Shown: positions 17,241 to 26,186, counted from the stretch's first letter. The stretch: DNA of 64,000 bases from Clostridium sp. UBA4548 (GCF_002387895.1 NZ_DGLI01000047.1:6133-70132); one strand, 5' to 3'. The notes: generated by a model from the sequence alone, not told the origin. Made by a program: numbers and translations.

Positions 17241-18869
17241 TAACTGTTTTAGAACCTCATTAAAATATTCATCTTTACTACCGTATCTATCCTTAAACGC
17301 TAAACCCCAGTTGACACCTTTTCCATTTTTTAAATCATCTAAAATAGGTTTTATATCTTTGGTAATTAAAACTTGGGGCATAACAACTTTATTACCAATA
17401 AAATCACCATTGATATCAACTCTTTTGACACTACTAGTTTGTATTGTTAAGTTGGAGTTTGGAAGGGTAAAAGATATCATAGAGTCGTAGTTTAAGTCCC
17501 TTGAGTAAAGTTTAACATTGGAAATAACAGTAGCTAGACTATTTTCAGTAACTTCACTAAGTAATTCGGTAATTTTATCCGAGTATACTGAGCCATCATG
17601 AAGTGCAAAAACTTTCCCATTATACTTATTCTCACCATTAATTTTCAAGATTTGCTCTTTAAAAATATAGTACTTAGATAAAGGATAAGCTTTTTCTAAG
17701 CTATCAATAGGAGCGGTGATTTCTTTAATAAAAGGGTTTGATTTGTTTCTAAGGGTTTCAATATACTTATCATTTACTTTTCCTTTTCTAAAAACTTTAT
17801 AGTTATAATGCTCTATATCCTTTGGTAATATATAATCTAAAATTTCAATTGAAAAATCTAAATCAGTGCCACCACGAAAATCTAAAACTAAAGTGTCGCT
17901 AGAATTAATGAGAGAAAAAAGATCTTCTTTATTTTTTTTGTTGTTTCTATAGTTTTTATTAATATCTACATATGCAGATAGGTTTAATGTAACAAGTTTA
18001 CCATCTTCAAAGCTATTAACAAGTTTTATCTTTTCTAACTCTTTTTCATCTACTATTTCATTATAGCTATTAGAATTTCTTAAAGAGCTAAAGCCATCTT
18101 CTAAAAAAGGCTTTTTATCATCAAAAGGAAGCATATCAACTACCTTTTCTTCATTAGAAGCATTTAGCAATGTAACTTTAATATTTGATTCCTTATTTTT
18201 AATAGAGGTTAGATTGTAGTGAGAAACATATTTTTCATAAGTAGGGTCATAGGCTTTAAGAAACTTGTGAGAAGGCATCTTTTCTACATACTTATCTATG
18301 GGTATTCCCTCAGCTTTAATTAATTTATCCCCAACATGTACTTCTGGATTTTGGGTAGCACTTACATAATATTCACCGTTAATATAAAGAAAATTTATAT
18401 TAGTAGGGGATATGATCTTTTTCCAATAGTTCTCATTAATAGGTTTCCACTTTTCTATAGTTGCTAAGGATGTGGTTTTCTTATAATTTATATCCTTATC
18501 CATATAAGTAAAGCTATTACCTAAGCTATCTAAGTTATAAGATAGTTGAGTATTTCCATAAGAAAACTTTAGTAATAGGTTTGATATACTTTCATAAAAA
18601 GCTTCATCTGAAGGGGTTTTACTTATAGAATTTATAATTTTAGTTTTATTAGAAAGAATATCTTGGCCAGTTTCTTTTTTTACTTCCTCAAAATATGGAT
18701 AGGTATTCTCTAAGAACTCTATCAAATATTTAGCATCTCTCTTCTTATCCTCATAAGAAAGTCCTTCTTTAGGAGAAAACTTAAAATCTCCAAAAGATAA
18801 AACTCCTAGGAGTAGCATTACCCCAAACATGCTACATAATATGATTAACTTAAGTTTATTATTATTCAT
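17232..18869 (-). CDS. Membrane-anchored S41-like (tail-specific protease family) protein
   Basis: A 545-residue exported protein: residues about 1-24 are a basic start plus one hydrophobic segment, a signal anchor. The N-terminal part reads like the helical pre-domain of S41 proteins (YLIEFLENTYPYFEEVK); the middle is PDZ-like (VHVGDKLIKAEGIPIDKYVE); the C-terminal half has TLVLDFRGGTDLD, matching the core strand of S41 (D-x-R-x-N-x-G), then VFALHDGSVYSDKITELL, where S41 enzymes have G-S-x-S-A-[ST]-E. The nucleophile may be a Ser in GSVYS, but the usual Ala is not there, so activity is uncertain. The start 18869 is preferred because GAGGGGGC lies 8 bases before it. A paralogue remnant lies upstream on the other strand. 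Confidence 0.7.
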   Translation of the reverse strand: MNNNKLKLIILCSMFGVMLLLGVLSFGDFKFSPKEGLSYEDKKRDAKYLIEFLENTYPYFEEVKKETGQDILSNKTKIINSISKTPSDEAFYESISNLLLKFSYGNTQLSYNLDSLGNSFTYMDKDINYKKTTSLATIEKWKPINENYWKKIISPTNINFLYINGEYYVSATQNPEVHVGDKLIKAEGIPIDKYVEKMPSHKFLKAYDPTYEKYVSHYNLTSIKNKESNIKVTLLNASNEEKVVDMLPFDDKKPFLEDGFSSLRNSNSYNEIVDEKELEKIKLVNSFEDGKLVTLNLSAYVDINKNYRNNKKNKEDLFSLINSSDTLVLDFRGGTDLDFSIEILDYILPKDIEHYNYKVFRKGKVNDKYIETLRNKSNPFIKEITAPIDSLEKAYPLSKYYIFKEQILKINGENKYNGKVFALHDGSVYSDKITELLSEVTENSLATVISNVKLYSRDLNYDSMISFTLPNSNLTIQTSSVKRVDINGDFIGNKVVMPQVLITKDIKPILDDLKNGKGVNWGLAFKDRYGSKDEYFNEVLKQLKK

Positions 18870-18973
18870 ATATATTAGCCCCCTCATAATATGATATGAT
18901 TACATTATATTACATAAATAACTATTTATAAATAATATATATATAAACTACCAAAAACAAGTGGTTAATATTC

Positions 18974-19198
18974 TTGTTGCTAGTCTTTGGAACTACCCCT
19001 GTGAATTTAAAAGATAAAACTTCAAGGACTAAAGTTACAATATTTAATAAGAAAGGTCTAGAGAAAGAAGTAGATATAGGAGCATATGATGAAACAAAGC
19101 CGTGGGTCAATATTAAAAATGGTATAGAAGACACTATTTATGATGAGAAAGAGGGGAAGGAAACCTTAAACACCTTTGAAGAAATTATTAAAGCGTAA
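18974..19198 (+). pseudogene. Remnant of an S41-like paralogue
   Basis: This 74-codon frame has no ribosome binding site and its product aligns with an internal piece of the neighbouring S41-like protein: RTKVTIFNKKGLEKEVD corresponds to NIKVTLLNASNEEKVVD, then YDETKPWVNIKNGIED to FDDKKPFLEDGFSSLR and IYDEKEGKETLNTFEE to the following EIVDEKE..NSFED segment. It lacks the N-terminal anchor and all of the catalytic half and lies in opposite orientation to the intact gene. It is best read as debris of a duplicated copy. Confidence 0.6.
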
Positions 19199-19213
19199 TA
19201 AGTATTAAGCTAT

Positions 19214-19246
19214 AAGGCATCTAATTAGGTAGATGCCTTATATTTG
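19214..19246. terminator. Intrinsic terminator
   Basis: Perfect 10-bp stem AAGGCATCTA/TAGATGCCTT (19214-19223, 19230-19239) with a 6-nt loop, between the S41 remnant and the minus-strand small protein gene. On the minus strand it follows the small gene's stop. Confidence 0.7.
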
Positions 19247-19249
19247 TTC

Positions 19250-19399
19250 TTATTTAAATTCTGTACGAGTTGATGGTTCATCTTTGCCATAAGGGCTGTG
19301 TGCATTGGCTTTGTTAAGCATAGAACGGCTATAACCATCACTTGTTGGGTCTGGTTTAGCTAATTTCTTTTTTCGTTCATTACAACTGGATTTTGTCAT
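19250..19399 (-). CDS. Small conserved-looking protein (49 aa)
   Basis: ATG at 19397-19399 with AGGGGGC 7 bases upstream encodes 49 residues: a basic start (MTKSSCNERKKKLAKPDP) and a polar, Ser/Asn/Gly-rich remainder with SRSMLNKANAHSPYGKDEP. There is no membrane segment or known motif. The strong ribosome binding site, own terminator and coherent codon use argue for a real gene. I do not recognise a function; small hydrophilic proteins like this occur among spore-associated or regulatory proteins, which is only a guess. Confidence 0.6.
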   Translation of the reverse strand: MTKSSCNERKKKLAKPDPTSDGYSRSMLNKANAHSPYGKDEPSTRTEFK

Positions 19400-19671
19400 T
19401 TTTAATTGCCCCCTTTTATAGATATTATAATTACTTGAAATTATATTGTTGAATTAGCTGATAAAGTGTTGCATTTTGTCTATATAAGCTTTTATGATAT
19501 TTTTAAATAGTTAATAAAAAGTTTATTTTAGAACCTAGATTTAAAAGTTTTGCTATAATTAATTTCAATGTAATCATAAGAATAGTTTTTACTGTAGAAT
19601 GTAAAAGCATACTGGTAAGTAATAGGGTAGAATTGATATAATATGTTAAATAGGTTTTAGGAGGGAATTTT

Positions 19672-19971
19672 GTGGAGAGTAATATAGATATTAAAGAAAA
19701 AAATAAAATTAAAATAAAGAAGCCTAAACTATATAAGGTAGTAATGCATAACGATGATTTCACTACTATGGAATTTGTGGTGGACGTATTAGTTAATATT
19801 TTTAATAGAAAAATTGAAGAAGCAAATAAAATAATGATAGATGTCCACAAAAAAGGAAATGGAATAGCTGGAATTTATCCTTATGACATTGCGGTGTCTA
19901 AGGCATCTACAGCTATGACTATTGCAAAGGAACAGGGATTTCCTTTTAAGCTTTCTGTGGAAGAGGAGTAA
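19672..19971 (+). CDS. clpS: ATP-dependent Clp protease adaptor ClpS
   Basis: A 99-residue adaptor with the ClpS core: PKLYKVVMHNDDFTTMEFVV (about residues 22-41) carries the N-D-D/xTTMEFV substrate-pocket residues, and VHKKGNGIAGIYPYDIA follows with the helix and loop that bind N-degrons. The N terminus is a flexible Lys/Glu/Ile-rich extension. It starts at GTG 19672, with AGGAGGG 6 bases before. It lies 3 bases before clpA, the standard arrangement, and delivers N-end-rule substrates to that unfoldase. Confidence 0.95.
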   Translation: MESNIDIKEKNKIKIKKPKLYKVVMHNDDFTTMEFVVDVLVNIFNRKIEEANKIMIDVHKKGNGIAGIYPYDIAVSKASTAMTIAKEQGFPFKLSVEEE

Positions 19972-19974
19972 GAT

Positions 19975-22263
19975 ATGAAATTAAAAAAGCTAGTAAATGA
20001 CATAATATTAGATGCTTATGATATGGCAAAGGCCAGTGGAGATGAATTCTTAACACCGGAGCATGCTTTATACAAGGCTCTAGACTATGAAGAGTTTGCA
20101 CAGGTACTGGAGAACTGTGGCTGTAGTATAGAGGAGCTTAAAGAAAATCTTAAATGGTATATTGATGAATATATATCAAAAGGTGATGGCGTAGAACCGC
20201 AACAAAGTTTTGCTATGCAGCAGGTAATAATAAGAGCTGCAAATCAAGCTATGGCAAGTGGTCATGAATATATCAGTATAGAACATATCATGGCTGCAAT
20301 TTATGATTTGGAAGAAAGTTACGCAGCTTATTATTTAAAAGAGCAAGGACTTGAAAAAAGCACCTTATTATTTAATCTATGTCACGAAAGTAGTGAAGAA
20401 CTAGTAGATTTGAGTGAAGAGGAAAGTAATGATGACAACTTCTGGGAAGAAGAGCGTTATCTAGAGGAAGAGGATTTTGAAGAAAGCTATGAACAGGAAA
20501 ATAGAAGAAAGTTAAAAAATGCATCTTTTATAGAAAAATATACTTTAAACTTAACAGACCTTGCAAGAGAAAAAGAAGATGAGCCTCTTATAGGAAGAAA
20601 GGATATCTTAGATAGGACAATTCAGATTCTTTGCAGAAAAACAAAAAATAATCCTATTCATGTTGGGGAACCAGGAGTTGGGAAAACTGCTATAATTTTA
20701 GGGCTTGCAAAGCTTATTAATGAAGGTAAAGTGCCAAGCAAGCTTCAAGGGGCAGAAGTTTTTTCTTTAGATATAGGTTCAATGTTAGCGGGCACAAAGT
20801 ATAGAGGAGATTTTGAAGAAAGAATAAAGAAGGTTTTACACCAGATTAAAAATCATGAAAACCCAATAGTATATATTGATGAGATACATAATATAGTAGG
20901 TGCTGGATCTCTTGGCAATGGCTCTTTAGATGCTTCAAACCTATTAAAGCCTTACTTGCTAGAAGGAAGGATTAAATTTATAGGGGCTACAACTTTTGAT
21001 GAATATAAAAAGTATTTTGAAAAAGACAAGGCCTTAATAAGAAGATTCCAAACCATACAAGTAAATGAGCCTACAGTGGAGGAAACAATTGAAATTTTAA
21101 AGGGGCTTAAGGAACATTATGAGGTCTATCACGGAGTGAAATTCACAGAGGAGGGGATTAAAGCTGCAGTAAATTTAAGTCATAAGTATATAAATGATAG
21201 ATTTCTACCAGATAAGGCTCTGGACATTATAGATGAAGCTGGAGCTTTAATAGCTATGGAAAGGAAAGAGGAAACTCCAATTATAGATGAATTTATAATA
21301 GAAAAAACCATAGCTAAAGTATGCAATATTCCACAGGAAACAGTAGAAGGAAATGAAATAGAAGCTCTTAAGAATATGGAAAGTGAATTAAAGAAAAGTA
21401 TATTTGGTCAAGATAGGGCAATTGAGCAGGCAGTAAGATGCATAAAAATGTCTAGGGCAGGGCTAAAGGATGAAAACAAGCCCGTTGCTTCTATGTTATT
21501 TGTAGGTCCTACTGGAGTAGGAAAAACAGAAATTGCAAGAACTTTAGCTAAAAACCTAGGAATTGATTTAGTGAGATTTGATATGAGTGAGTACATGGAA
21601 AAACATGCAGCATCTAAACTAATAGGTTCTCCACCAGGGTATGTAGGTTATGAAGAAGGAGGACTTCTTACTGATACCATAAGAAAAAAACCTAACTGTG
21701 TGCTTCTTCTTGATGAAGTTGAAAAGGCTCATGGTGATATACTTAATGTACTTTTACAAGTTATGGATTATGCAACTCTTACGGATAATCAAGGTAGGAA
21801 GGCAGACTTCAGAAATGTTATCATAATAATGACTTCTAATGCAGGAGCGAAGAACATTGGTAAGAGTGTTATAGGCTTTGGAGATAGAGAAATTAAGGGC
21901 GAAGCTATAATGGAAGAAGTTAATAAGGTGTTTTCTCCTGAATTTAGAAATAGATTTGATAAAGTAGTAGTATTTAATCATATAGATGAAACCATGGCAA
22001 TTAATATAACAATAAAAGAATTAGAGAATTTTAAACAGTTGTTATTGAAAAAGAATGTAAATGTAGAGTTTCATCAGGAAGTAGTTCAGAATATAGCACA
22101 AAAAGGGAATTCAAAAGAGTTCGGTGCTAGGGAAATTATAAGAGTAATAAATTCTGAGTTAAAGTCTATTTTAGTTGATGAAATATTATTTGGAAGTCTA
22201 AGTAGGGGTGGTAGCTGTAGAATAAACATGAATGATGGTAAATTCCAATTGTGCAACTCATAG
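19975..22263 (+). CDS. clpA: Clp protease ATP-binding subunit ClpA
   Basis: A 762-residue AAA+ unfoldase. Order: N-terminal double-Clp domain (1-145), an acidic linker (about 138-178, many Glu/Asp), AAA-1 with Walker A GEPGVGKT (about 232) and Walker B VYIDEIHN, AAA-2 with GPTGVGKTE (about 509), LLLDEVEKAH and the IGF loop (VIGFGD, about 634) that docks into ClpP. There is no UVR or coiled-coil middle domain, so it is ClpA and not ClpC/ClpB, in line with the adjacent clpS. No clpP is in the window. It acts in the cytosol on ClpS-delivered and other substrates. Confidence 0.95.
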   Translation: MKLKKLVNDIILDAYDMAKASGDEFLTPEHALYKALDYEEFAQVLENCGCSIEELKENLKWYIDEYISKGDGVEPQQSFAMQQVIIRAANQAMASGHEYISIEHIMAAIYDLEESYAAYYLKEQGLEKSTLLFNLCHESSEELVDLSEEESNDDNFWEEERYLEEEDFEESYEQENRRKLKNASFIEKYTLNLTDLAREKEDEPLIGRKDILDRTIQILCRKTKNNPIHVGEPGVGKTAIILGLAKLINEGKVPSKLQGAEVFSLDIGSMLAGTKYRGDFEERIKKVLHQIKNHENPIVYIDEIHNIVGAGSLGNGSLDASNLLKPYLLEGRIKFIGATTFDEYKKYFEKDKALIRRFQTIQVNEPTVEETIEILKGLKEHYEVYHGVKFTEEGIKAAVNLSHKYINDRFLPDKALDIIDEAGALIAMERKEETPIIDEFIIEKTIAKVCNIPQETVEGNEIEALKNMESELKKSIFGQDRAIEQAVRCIKMSRAGLKDENKPVASMLFVGPTGVGKTEIARTLAKNLGIDLVRFDMSEYMEKHAASKLIGSPPGYVGYEEGGLLTDTIRKKPNCVLLLDEVEKAHGDILNVLLQVMDYATLTDNQGRKADFRNVIIIMTSNAGAKNIGKSVIGFGDREIKGEAIMEEVNKVFSPEFRNRFDKVVVFNHIDETMAINITIKELENFKQLLLKKNVNVEFHQEVVQNIAQKGNSKEFGAREIIRVINSELKSILVDEILFGSLSRGGSCRINMNDGKFQLCNS

Positions 22264-22427
22264 GTTTGTAAGATGAAAATCCCTTTTATTCAAAGCTGAA
22301 ACTTTAGATACTAGAATTGGAGGAGATAGAAGTTAAATTTTAAGATTAACCTAAAAAACTTATGAATTATGTAAAAAATAAAAAAAATGCTTGATTTTAT
22401 CTTAAATAAGTGATAGAGTATATAAAT

Positions 22428-22462
22428 GGAATCCCTGCTGTGTAATGCACAGCCGTTAGTCC
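22428..22462 (+). promoter_or_regulatory. S6:S18-binding leader of rpsF operon
   Basis: CTGTG-TAATG-CACAG forms a perfect stem-loop (22436-22450), followed at once by CCG and a TTAGTCC arm that can pair with the 5' GGA. This is the layout of the known rpsF leader in which the S6:S18 complex binds an exposed CCG to repress its own operon. It ends about 20 bases before the rpsF start. Confidence 0.7.
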
Positions 22463-22482
22463 AAGGGGAGGAGGTGAAACTA

Positions 22483-22770
22483 ATGAGAGCATATGAAACT
22501 ATTTTCATATTACACCCATCATTAGACGAGGAGGCTGTTAAAGCTAACATCGAAAAATTTAAAGGTGTAATAGAGAATAATGGAGGAGAAATCGAAAGCG
22601 TTGACCTATGGGGCAGAAGAAAATTAGCCTATGAAATAGCTAAAGTTAACGAAGGTTTCTACACATTAATCAACTTCAAAGCTAATGCTGAATTACCTAA
22701 AGAGTTAGACAGAGTATTCAGAATTACTGACAGTGTTATAAGACATATCATAATTAATCCAGAAAACTAG
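22483..22770 (+). CDS. rpsF: 30S ribosomal protein S6
   Basis: A 95-residue S6 (MRAYETIFILHPSL, then WGRRKLAYEI and a terminal RVFRITDSVIRHIII). The start at 22483 is fixed by GGGGAGGAGGTG upstream and the family's N terminus; a longer in-frame reading from 22426 runs through the leader hairpin and is rejected. It heads the rpsF-ssb-rpsR operon. S6 binds S18 on 16S rRNA in the platform of the 30S subunit. Confidence 0.97.
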   Translation: MRAYETIFILHPSLDEEAVKANIEKFKGVIENNGGEIESVDLWGRRKLAYEIAKVNEGFYTLINFKANAELPKELDRVFRITDSVIRHIIINPEN

Positions 22771-22785
22771 TAGGTAGGTGGAAAC

Positions 22786-23226
22786 ATGAATAAAGTTGTT
22801 TTAATTGGAAGATTAACCAAGGATCCTGAGTTGAAATTTACACCAGGTACAGGAACAGCTGTAACCACTTTTACACTTGCTGTTAATAGAAGATTTAAGA
22901 AAGAGGGGCAGCCTGAAGCTGACTTCATTCCTGTAGTTGTATGGGGAAAGCAAGCTGAAAGCACTGCAAATTACATGAGCAAAGGTAAACAGCTTAGTGT
23001 AAGTGGCAGAATTGAAACTCGTTCTTATGATGCTAAAGATGGTACGAAAAGATATGTTACTGAAGTAGTTGCTGATGAAGTACACTTCCTTGAGTGGGGT
23101 GGAAATAAAACATCAGGAAATGATACGAATTCTAACGGTTATGGATCGCCATCGATACCAGATGATTATTTTGGAGGAAACTCTGACATAACTCCTATGG
23201 ATGATGGAGAGGACATACCATTCTAA
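22786..23226 (+). CDS. ssb: Single-stranded DNA-binding protein
   Basis: A 146-residue SSB: OB fold at residues 1-105 (MNKVVLIGRLTKDPEL, TFTLAVNR, FIPVVVWGKQAE, GRIETRSYDAKDGTKRY), then a Gly/Asn/Ser-rich linker and the acidic tip PMDDGEDIPF that recruits repair and replication partners. It lies between rpsF and rpsR, the usual Firmicute order, 15 bases after rpsF. Confidence 0.97.
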   Translation: MNKVVLIGRLTKDPELKFTPGTGTAVTTFTLAVNRRFKKEGQPEADFIPVVVWGKQAESTANYMSKGKQLSVSGRIETRSYDAKDGTKRYVTEVVADEVHFLEWGGNKTSGNDTNSNGYGSPSIPDDYFGGNSDITPMDDGEDIPF

Positions 23227-23249
23227 AAATAGGTAAGGAGGAGAAAACT

Positions 23250-23495
23250 ATGGCTTTTGATAGAAATAGAGGCGGTAACAGAAGAAGACCAAAAAGAAAA
23301 GTTTGTTCATTCTGTATCGATAAAGCTACTGCAATAGACTACAAAGATATTTTTAAATTAAAAAAATATGTTACAGAAAAGGGTAAAATATTGCCAAGAA
23401 GAATTTCTGGAACTTGTGCTAAGCATCAAAGAATGCTTACTGTAGCTATTAAGAGAGCTAGAAACATAGCATTACTACCATTCACAACAGAATAG
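23250..23495 (+). CDS. rpsR: 30S ribosomal protein S18
   Basis: An 81-residue S18 with the basic N terminus (RNRGGNRRRPKRKVCSFC), IDYKDIFKLKKYVTEKGKI and GTCAKHQRMLTVAIKRARNI. Cys residues at about 19 and 22 and a later Cys recall zinc-binding S18 forms. It is the last gene of the operon; AGGAGGAG precedes it and a terminator follows. Confidence 0.97.
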   Translation: MAFDRNRGGNRRRPKRKVCSFCIDKATAIDYKDIFKLKKYVTEKGKILPRRISGTCAKHQRMLTVAIKRARNIALLPFTTE

Positions 23496-23504
23496 GTAAT
23501 ATAC

Positions 23505-23537
23505 AAAGCAGAGTAATTTTACTCTGCTTTTATTTTT
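23505..23537 (+). terminator. Terminator of the rpsF-ssb-rpsR operon
   Basis: AAAGCAGAGTAA (23505-23516) pairs with TTACTCTGCTTT (23519-23530) around a tiny loop, followed by TATTTTTT. It lies 9 bases after the rpsR stop. Confidence 0.85.
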
Positions 23538-23731
23538 TCATATAAAGTTAGAACATATATTGTTATATTTTAATTGAGATTCTTATATATCATAAGAAAC
23601 CTTTTTATATAACCAACAAAGAATAGATTTATTGTAAAATTAGTTTCAGAACTTAGAATGCAGTTGAAATTAATATATTTTATTAATTTGTGCTATAATT
23701 TATAATAAATCTTAAATTAGGAGTGGAGTTT

Positions 23732-24142
23732 ATGTACATAGCATTAGGAAATACAGTTGTTGATAGCAAAGAAATAAAGGAGATTATTGAATCAAATACA
23801 GATTTTAAAGTAGTGAAGGATATGAGCAAAGGAACTAAAAGAGAAGATGTTTTGGCCTTTAATCTAAGTGTTGATGTATCTGTTTTAAAAGAAATAATAG
23901 AAGAAGACTATAATTTAGAAGAAATAGAAGAAGATGAATTATTCGAAGAGTATTTAAGTCTTGCAGAAGAGATGGTAATTGATATAGAAGAATTTATACC
24001 TGAAGAAGCTATGCTCCAATCTAAAGCTTACAAGTGGGATGCGGATGATACAATAAAATTAGTTGTAGCTGTGGCAGATGAAGAGTTTGGGGAGTTAAAG
24101 CTAAAGGATATAATGAAAAGATTATTGACTCAAGTAGAATAG
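23732..24142 (+). CDS. Uncharacterised acidic protein (136 aa)
   Basis: A 136-residue protein with no motif I recognise. It begins MYIALGNTVVDSKEIKEII, is strongly acidic in the middle (EEDYNLEEIEEDELFEEYLSLAEEM), and ends in a helix-like DEEFGELKLKDIMKRLLTQ. It has no signal, membrane segment or Cys pairs. The ATG at 23732 is chosen over the GTG at 23723 because AGGAG lies 8 bases before it. It stands alone between the rpsR terminator and the convergent exonuclease gene. It is a cytosolic protein of unknown role; the intact frame and good ribosome binding site make it a real gene. Confidence 0.75.
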   Translation: MYIALGNTVVDSKEIKEIIESNTDFKVVKDMSKGTKREDVLAFNLSVDVSVLKEIIEEDYNLEEIEEDELFEEYLSLAEEMVIDIEEFIPEEAMLQSKAYKWDADDTIKLVVAVADEEFGELKLKDIMKRLLTQVE

Positions 24143-24173
24143 CAAAGACAAATTGTGAAAATATATTTGTAAA

Positions 24174-24195
24174 TTAACCTAGTTAACTAGGTTAA
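24174..24195. repeat. Perfect 22-bp palindrome
   Basis: Two 11-base halves (TTAACCTAGTT and its exact complement) meet with no spacer. There is no T-run on either side, so it is less likely a terminator than a protein-binding site, 30 bases after the stop of the acidic protein gene. Confidence 0.5.
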
Positions 24196-24261
24196 TCATA
24201 TGTAAGGGCTTTAATAAATTTATTGTAGCCGTATGAATAGAAGAAAGAAAAGAGAAGTGAA

Positions 24262-24295
24262 TTACAGAAGTTGAAAGCATATTCAACTTCTGTAA
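24262..24295. terminator. Hairpin between convergent genes
   Basis: Perfect 14-bp stem TTACAGAAGTTGAA (24262-24275) with its complement (24282-24295) and a 6-nt loop, just beyond the exonuclease stop. The T-runs are weak on both strands (GAATTTTGG on plus, TTCACTTCTC on minus), but position and stem length fit a terminator. Confidence 0.6.
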
Positions 24296-24304
24296 GAATT
24301 TTGG

Positions 24305-25057
24305 TTACTTTAATATAAGTTCCACAGGACAGTGGTCAGAGCCTAAAACATCTGAGTGTATGGTAGCACTAACTAAGTTATCCTTAAGTTTTTCTGAAAC
24401 ACAAAAGTAATCTATACGCCATCCTGCGTTGTTAGCCCTAGCATTAAATCTGTAGGACCACCAACTATAGGCTCCTTCTTTATCAGGGTAGAAATACCTA
24501 AAGGTGTCTATGAAGCCATTAGCTAAAAATTCGGTGAATTTTTCTCTCTCTTCATCGCTAAAGCCTGCATTTTTTCTGTTGCTTTTAGGATTTTTTAGGT
24601 CAATTTCCTCATGAGCTACGTTTAAGTCTCCACACATAACCACTGGCTTAACTTCATCTAATTTTTTTAGGTATTCCCTAAAATCATTTTCCCATTTCAT
24701 TCTATAATCCAATCTCGCTAATTTTTCTTGAGAGTTTGGAGTGTAAACAGTCACCATATAGAAATCATTGAATTCTAAAGTTATAACTCTACCCTCTTTA
24801 TCATGTTCTTCTATGTTGATTCCAAAGTTCACACTTAATGGCTGAACTTTTGTAAATATAGCTGTGCCGGAATACCCTTTTTTTTCTGCATAATTCCAAT
24901 ATTGATGATATCCTTCAAGGTCAAGATTGATTTGTCCTTCTTGCAATTTGCTCTCTTGAATACAAAATATATCTGCATCTACATCTTTAAAAAAATCTAA
25001 AAAGCCCTTTTGAACACAAGCTCTTAAACCATTTACATTCCATGATATTAATTTCAT
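24305..25057 (-). CDS. exoA: Exodeoxyribonuclease III / AP endonuclease
   Basis: A 250-residue protein of the xthA/ExoA family: KLISWNVNGLRA at the N terminus, metal-binding Glu in CIQESKLQ, catalytic CGDLNVAHEEIDL, WSYRFNARANNAGWRIDYF and the terminal GSDHCPV with catalytic Asp-His. All active-site residues are present and length equals that of the Bacillus enzyme. It repairs abasic sites by 5' incision and has 3'-5' exonuclease activity. It is monocistronic, with AGGAGGA 7 bases before the ATG. Confidence 0.95.
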   Translation of the reverse strand: MKLISWNVNGLRACVQKGFLDFFKDVDADIFCIQESKLQEGQINLDLEGYHQYWNYAEKKGYSGTAIFTKVQPLSVNFGINIEEHDKEGRVITLEFNDFYMVTVYTPNSQEKLARLDYRMKWENDFREYLKKLDEVKPVVMCGDLNVAHEEIDLKNPKSNRKNAGFSDEEREKFTEFLANGFIDTFRYFYPDKEGAYSWWSYRFNARANNAGWRIDYFCVSEKLKDNLVSATIHSDVLGSDHCPVELILK

Positions 25058-25256
25058 CGTAAGTCCTCCTTTGCTTGAGATAAATCTATAGTAATTCCTT
25101 AAAAACTATTATACTTGAAAATAGAAAAATTTACTATTGATAATGTTGTAAGATTTACAAAGTAAATAATAGTAATTGCAATATAATATAATGAATATAT
25201 TTTAGAGAAGATCTATTAGTTATGGGAGTAGAATAAAAGTTAGAGGGGGATAATTT

Positions 25257-26120
25257 TTGGAAAACATAATTTTTATATTAAAATCAGTGCTTTTAGGAAT
25301 TGTTGAAGGTATAACAGAATTTTTGCCAATATCATCAACAGGACATTTAGTAATATTTCAAAATTTAATAGGTTTTAAAGGGATAACCAATAAGTATCTT
25401 GAGATGTATACCTATGTTATACAACTAGGTGCCATTTTAGCGGTAATTGTACTATATTGGGGGAAAATAAAAGAAACACTTATAAATTTTTTTCCTCAAA
25501 AGGTTGGTTATGAAAAATCGGGTTTTAGATTTTGGTTTATGATATTTATAGCTTGTGTACCTGGTGGTATATTTGGGATAATGTTAAATGATTTAGCTGA
25601 TAAATATTTGTTTTCTCCTGTACCAGTAGCTGTTGCGTTATTTCTAGGAGCTGTATGGATGATATATGCTGAAGGCAAGTTTAGAAATAAAAACTTAGGA
25701 AAAGCAAGAAGTACTTTTGAAAGAGATGGGATAATTACAACAAAGCAAGCTATTGTGGTTGGGTTGTTTCAATGTTTGGCTATCATACCTGGTATGTCTC
25801 GTTCAGCATCAACTATTATTGGTGGGTGGATTTCGGGGCTTTCTACAGTAGCAGCTGCGGAATTCTCTTTCTTTTTGGCGATACCAGTAATGATTGGGAT
25901 GAGTATCTTAAAAATTATTAAAATTGGTGGTTTTTTTTCTCTTACTTCTTTAGAGTTACTTTCTCTAGGAGTTGGATTTATAGTATCTTTTTTAGTAGCA
26001 TTAATTGTTATTGATATGTTTATTTCGTACCTACAAAGAAAGCCAATGAAAAAATTTGCAGTATATAGAATGATATTTGCTGTGGTAGTTTTAATAACAG
26101 GGTTTTTAGGAGTGTTTTAA
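25257..26120 (+). CDS. uppP: Undecaprenyl-diphosphatase
   Basis: A 287-residue polytopic membrane protein of the BacA/UppP family. The two inverted active-site repeats are VEGITEFLPISSTGHLV (about residue 20) and PGMSRSASTIIGG (about residue 178), with about seven or eight membrane segments. It recycles the lipid carrier for cell-wall synthesis and gives bacitracin tolerance when abundant. It starts at TTG 25257, because AGAGGGGGA lies 6 bases before and the family N terminus begins there. It is transcribed alone and followed by a hairpin terminator. Confidence 0.95.
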   Translation: MENIIFILKSVLLGIVEGITEFLPISSTGHLVIFQNLIGFKGITNKYLEMYTYVIQLGAILAVIVLYWGKIKETLINFFPQKVGYEKSGFRFWFMIFIACVPGGIFGIMLNDLADKYLFSPVPVAVALFLGAVWMIYAEGKFRNKNLGKARSTFERDGIITTKQAIVVGLFQCLAIIPGMSRSASTIIGGWISGLSTVAAAEFSFFLAIPVMIGMSILKIIKIGGFFSLTSLELLSLGVGFIVSFLVALIVIDMFISYLQRKPMKKFAVYRMIFAVVVLITGFLGVF

Positions 26121-26140
26121 GGGAGTATATTTATAAAATA

Positions 26141-26175
26141 AAGAAGCATACAAGAGGTTGTAATGCTTCTTTTGT
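26141..26175 (+). terminator. Intrinsic terminator after uppP
   Basis: AAGAAGCATACAA (26141-26153) pairs with TTGT-a-ATGCTTCTT with one bulged base around GAGG, then TTTG. The minus strand also gives an A/T-rich exit for the small gene to the right. Confidence 0.7.
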
Positions 26176-26186
26176 AGATAATTGAA

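Noticed and set aside
22426..22482. Extended N terminus for S6
   Set aside because: It translates the S6:S18 leader hairpin; the AGGAGG before 22483 and the family start decide otherwise.
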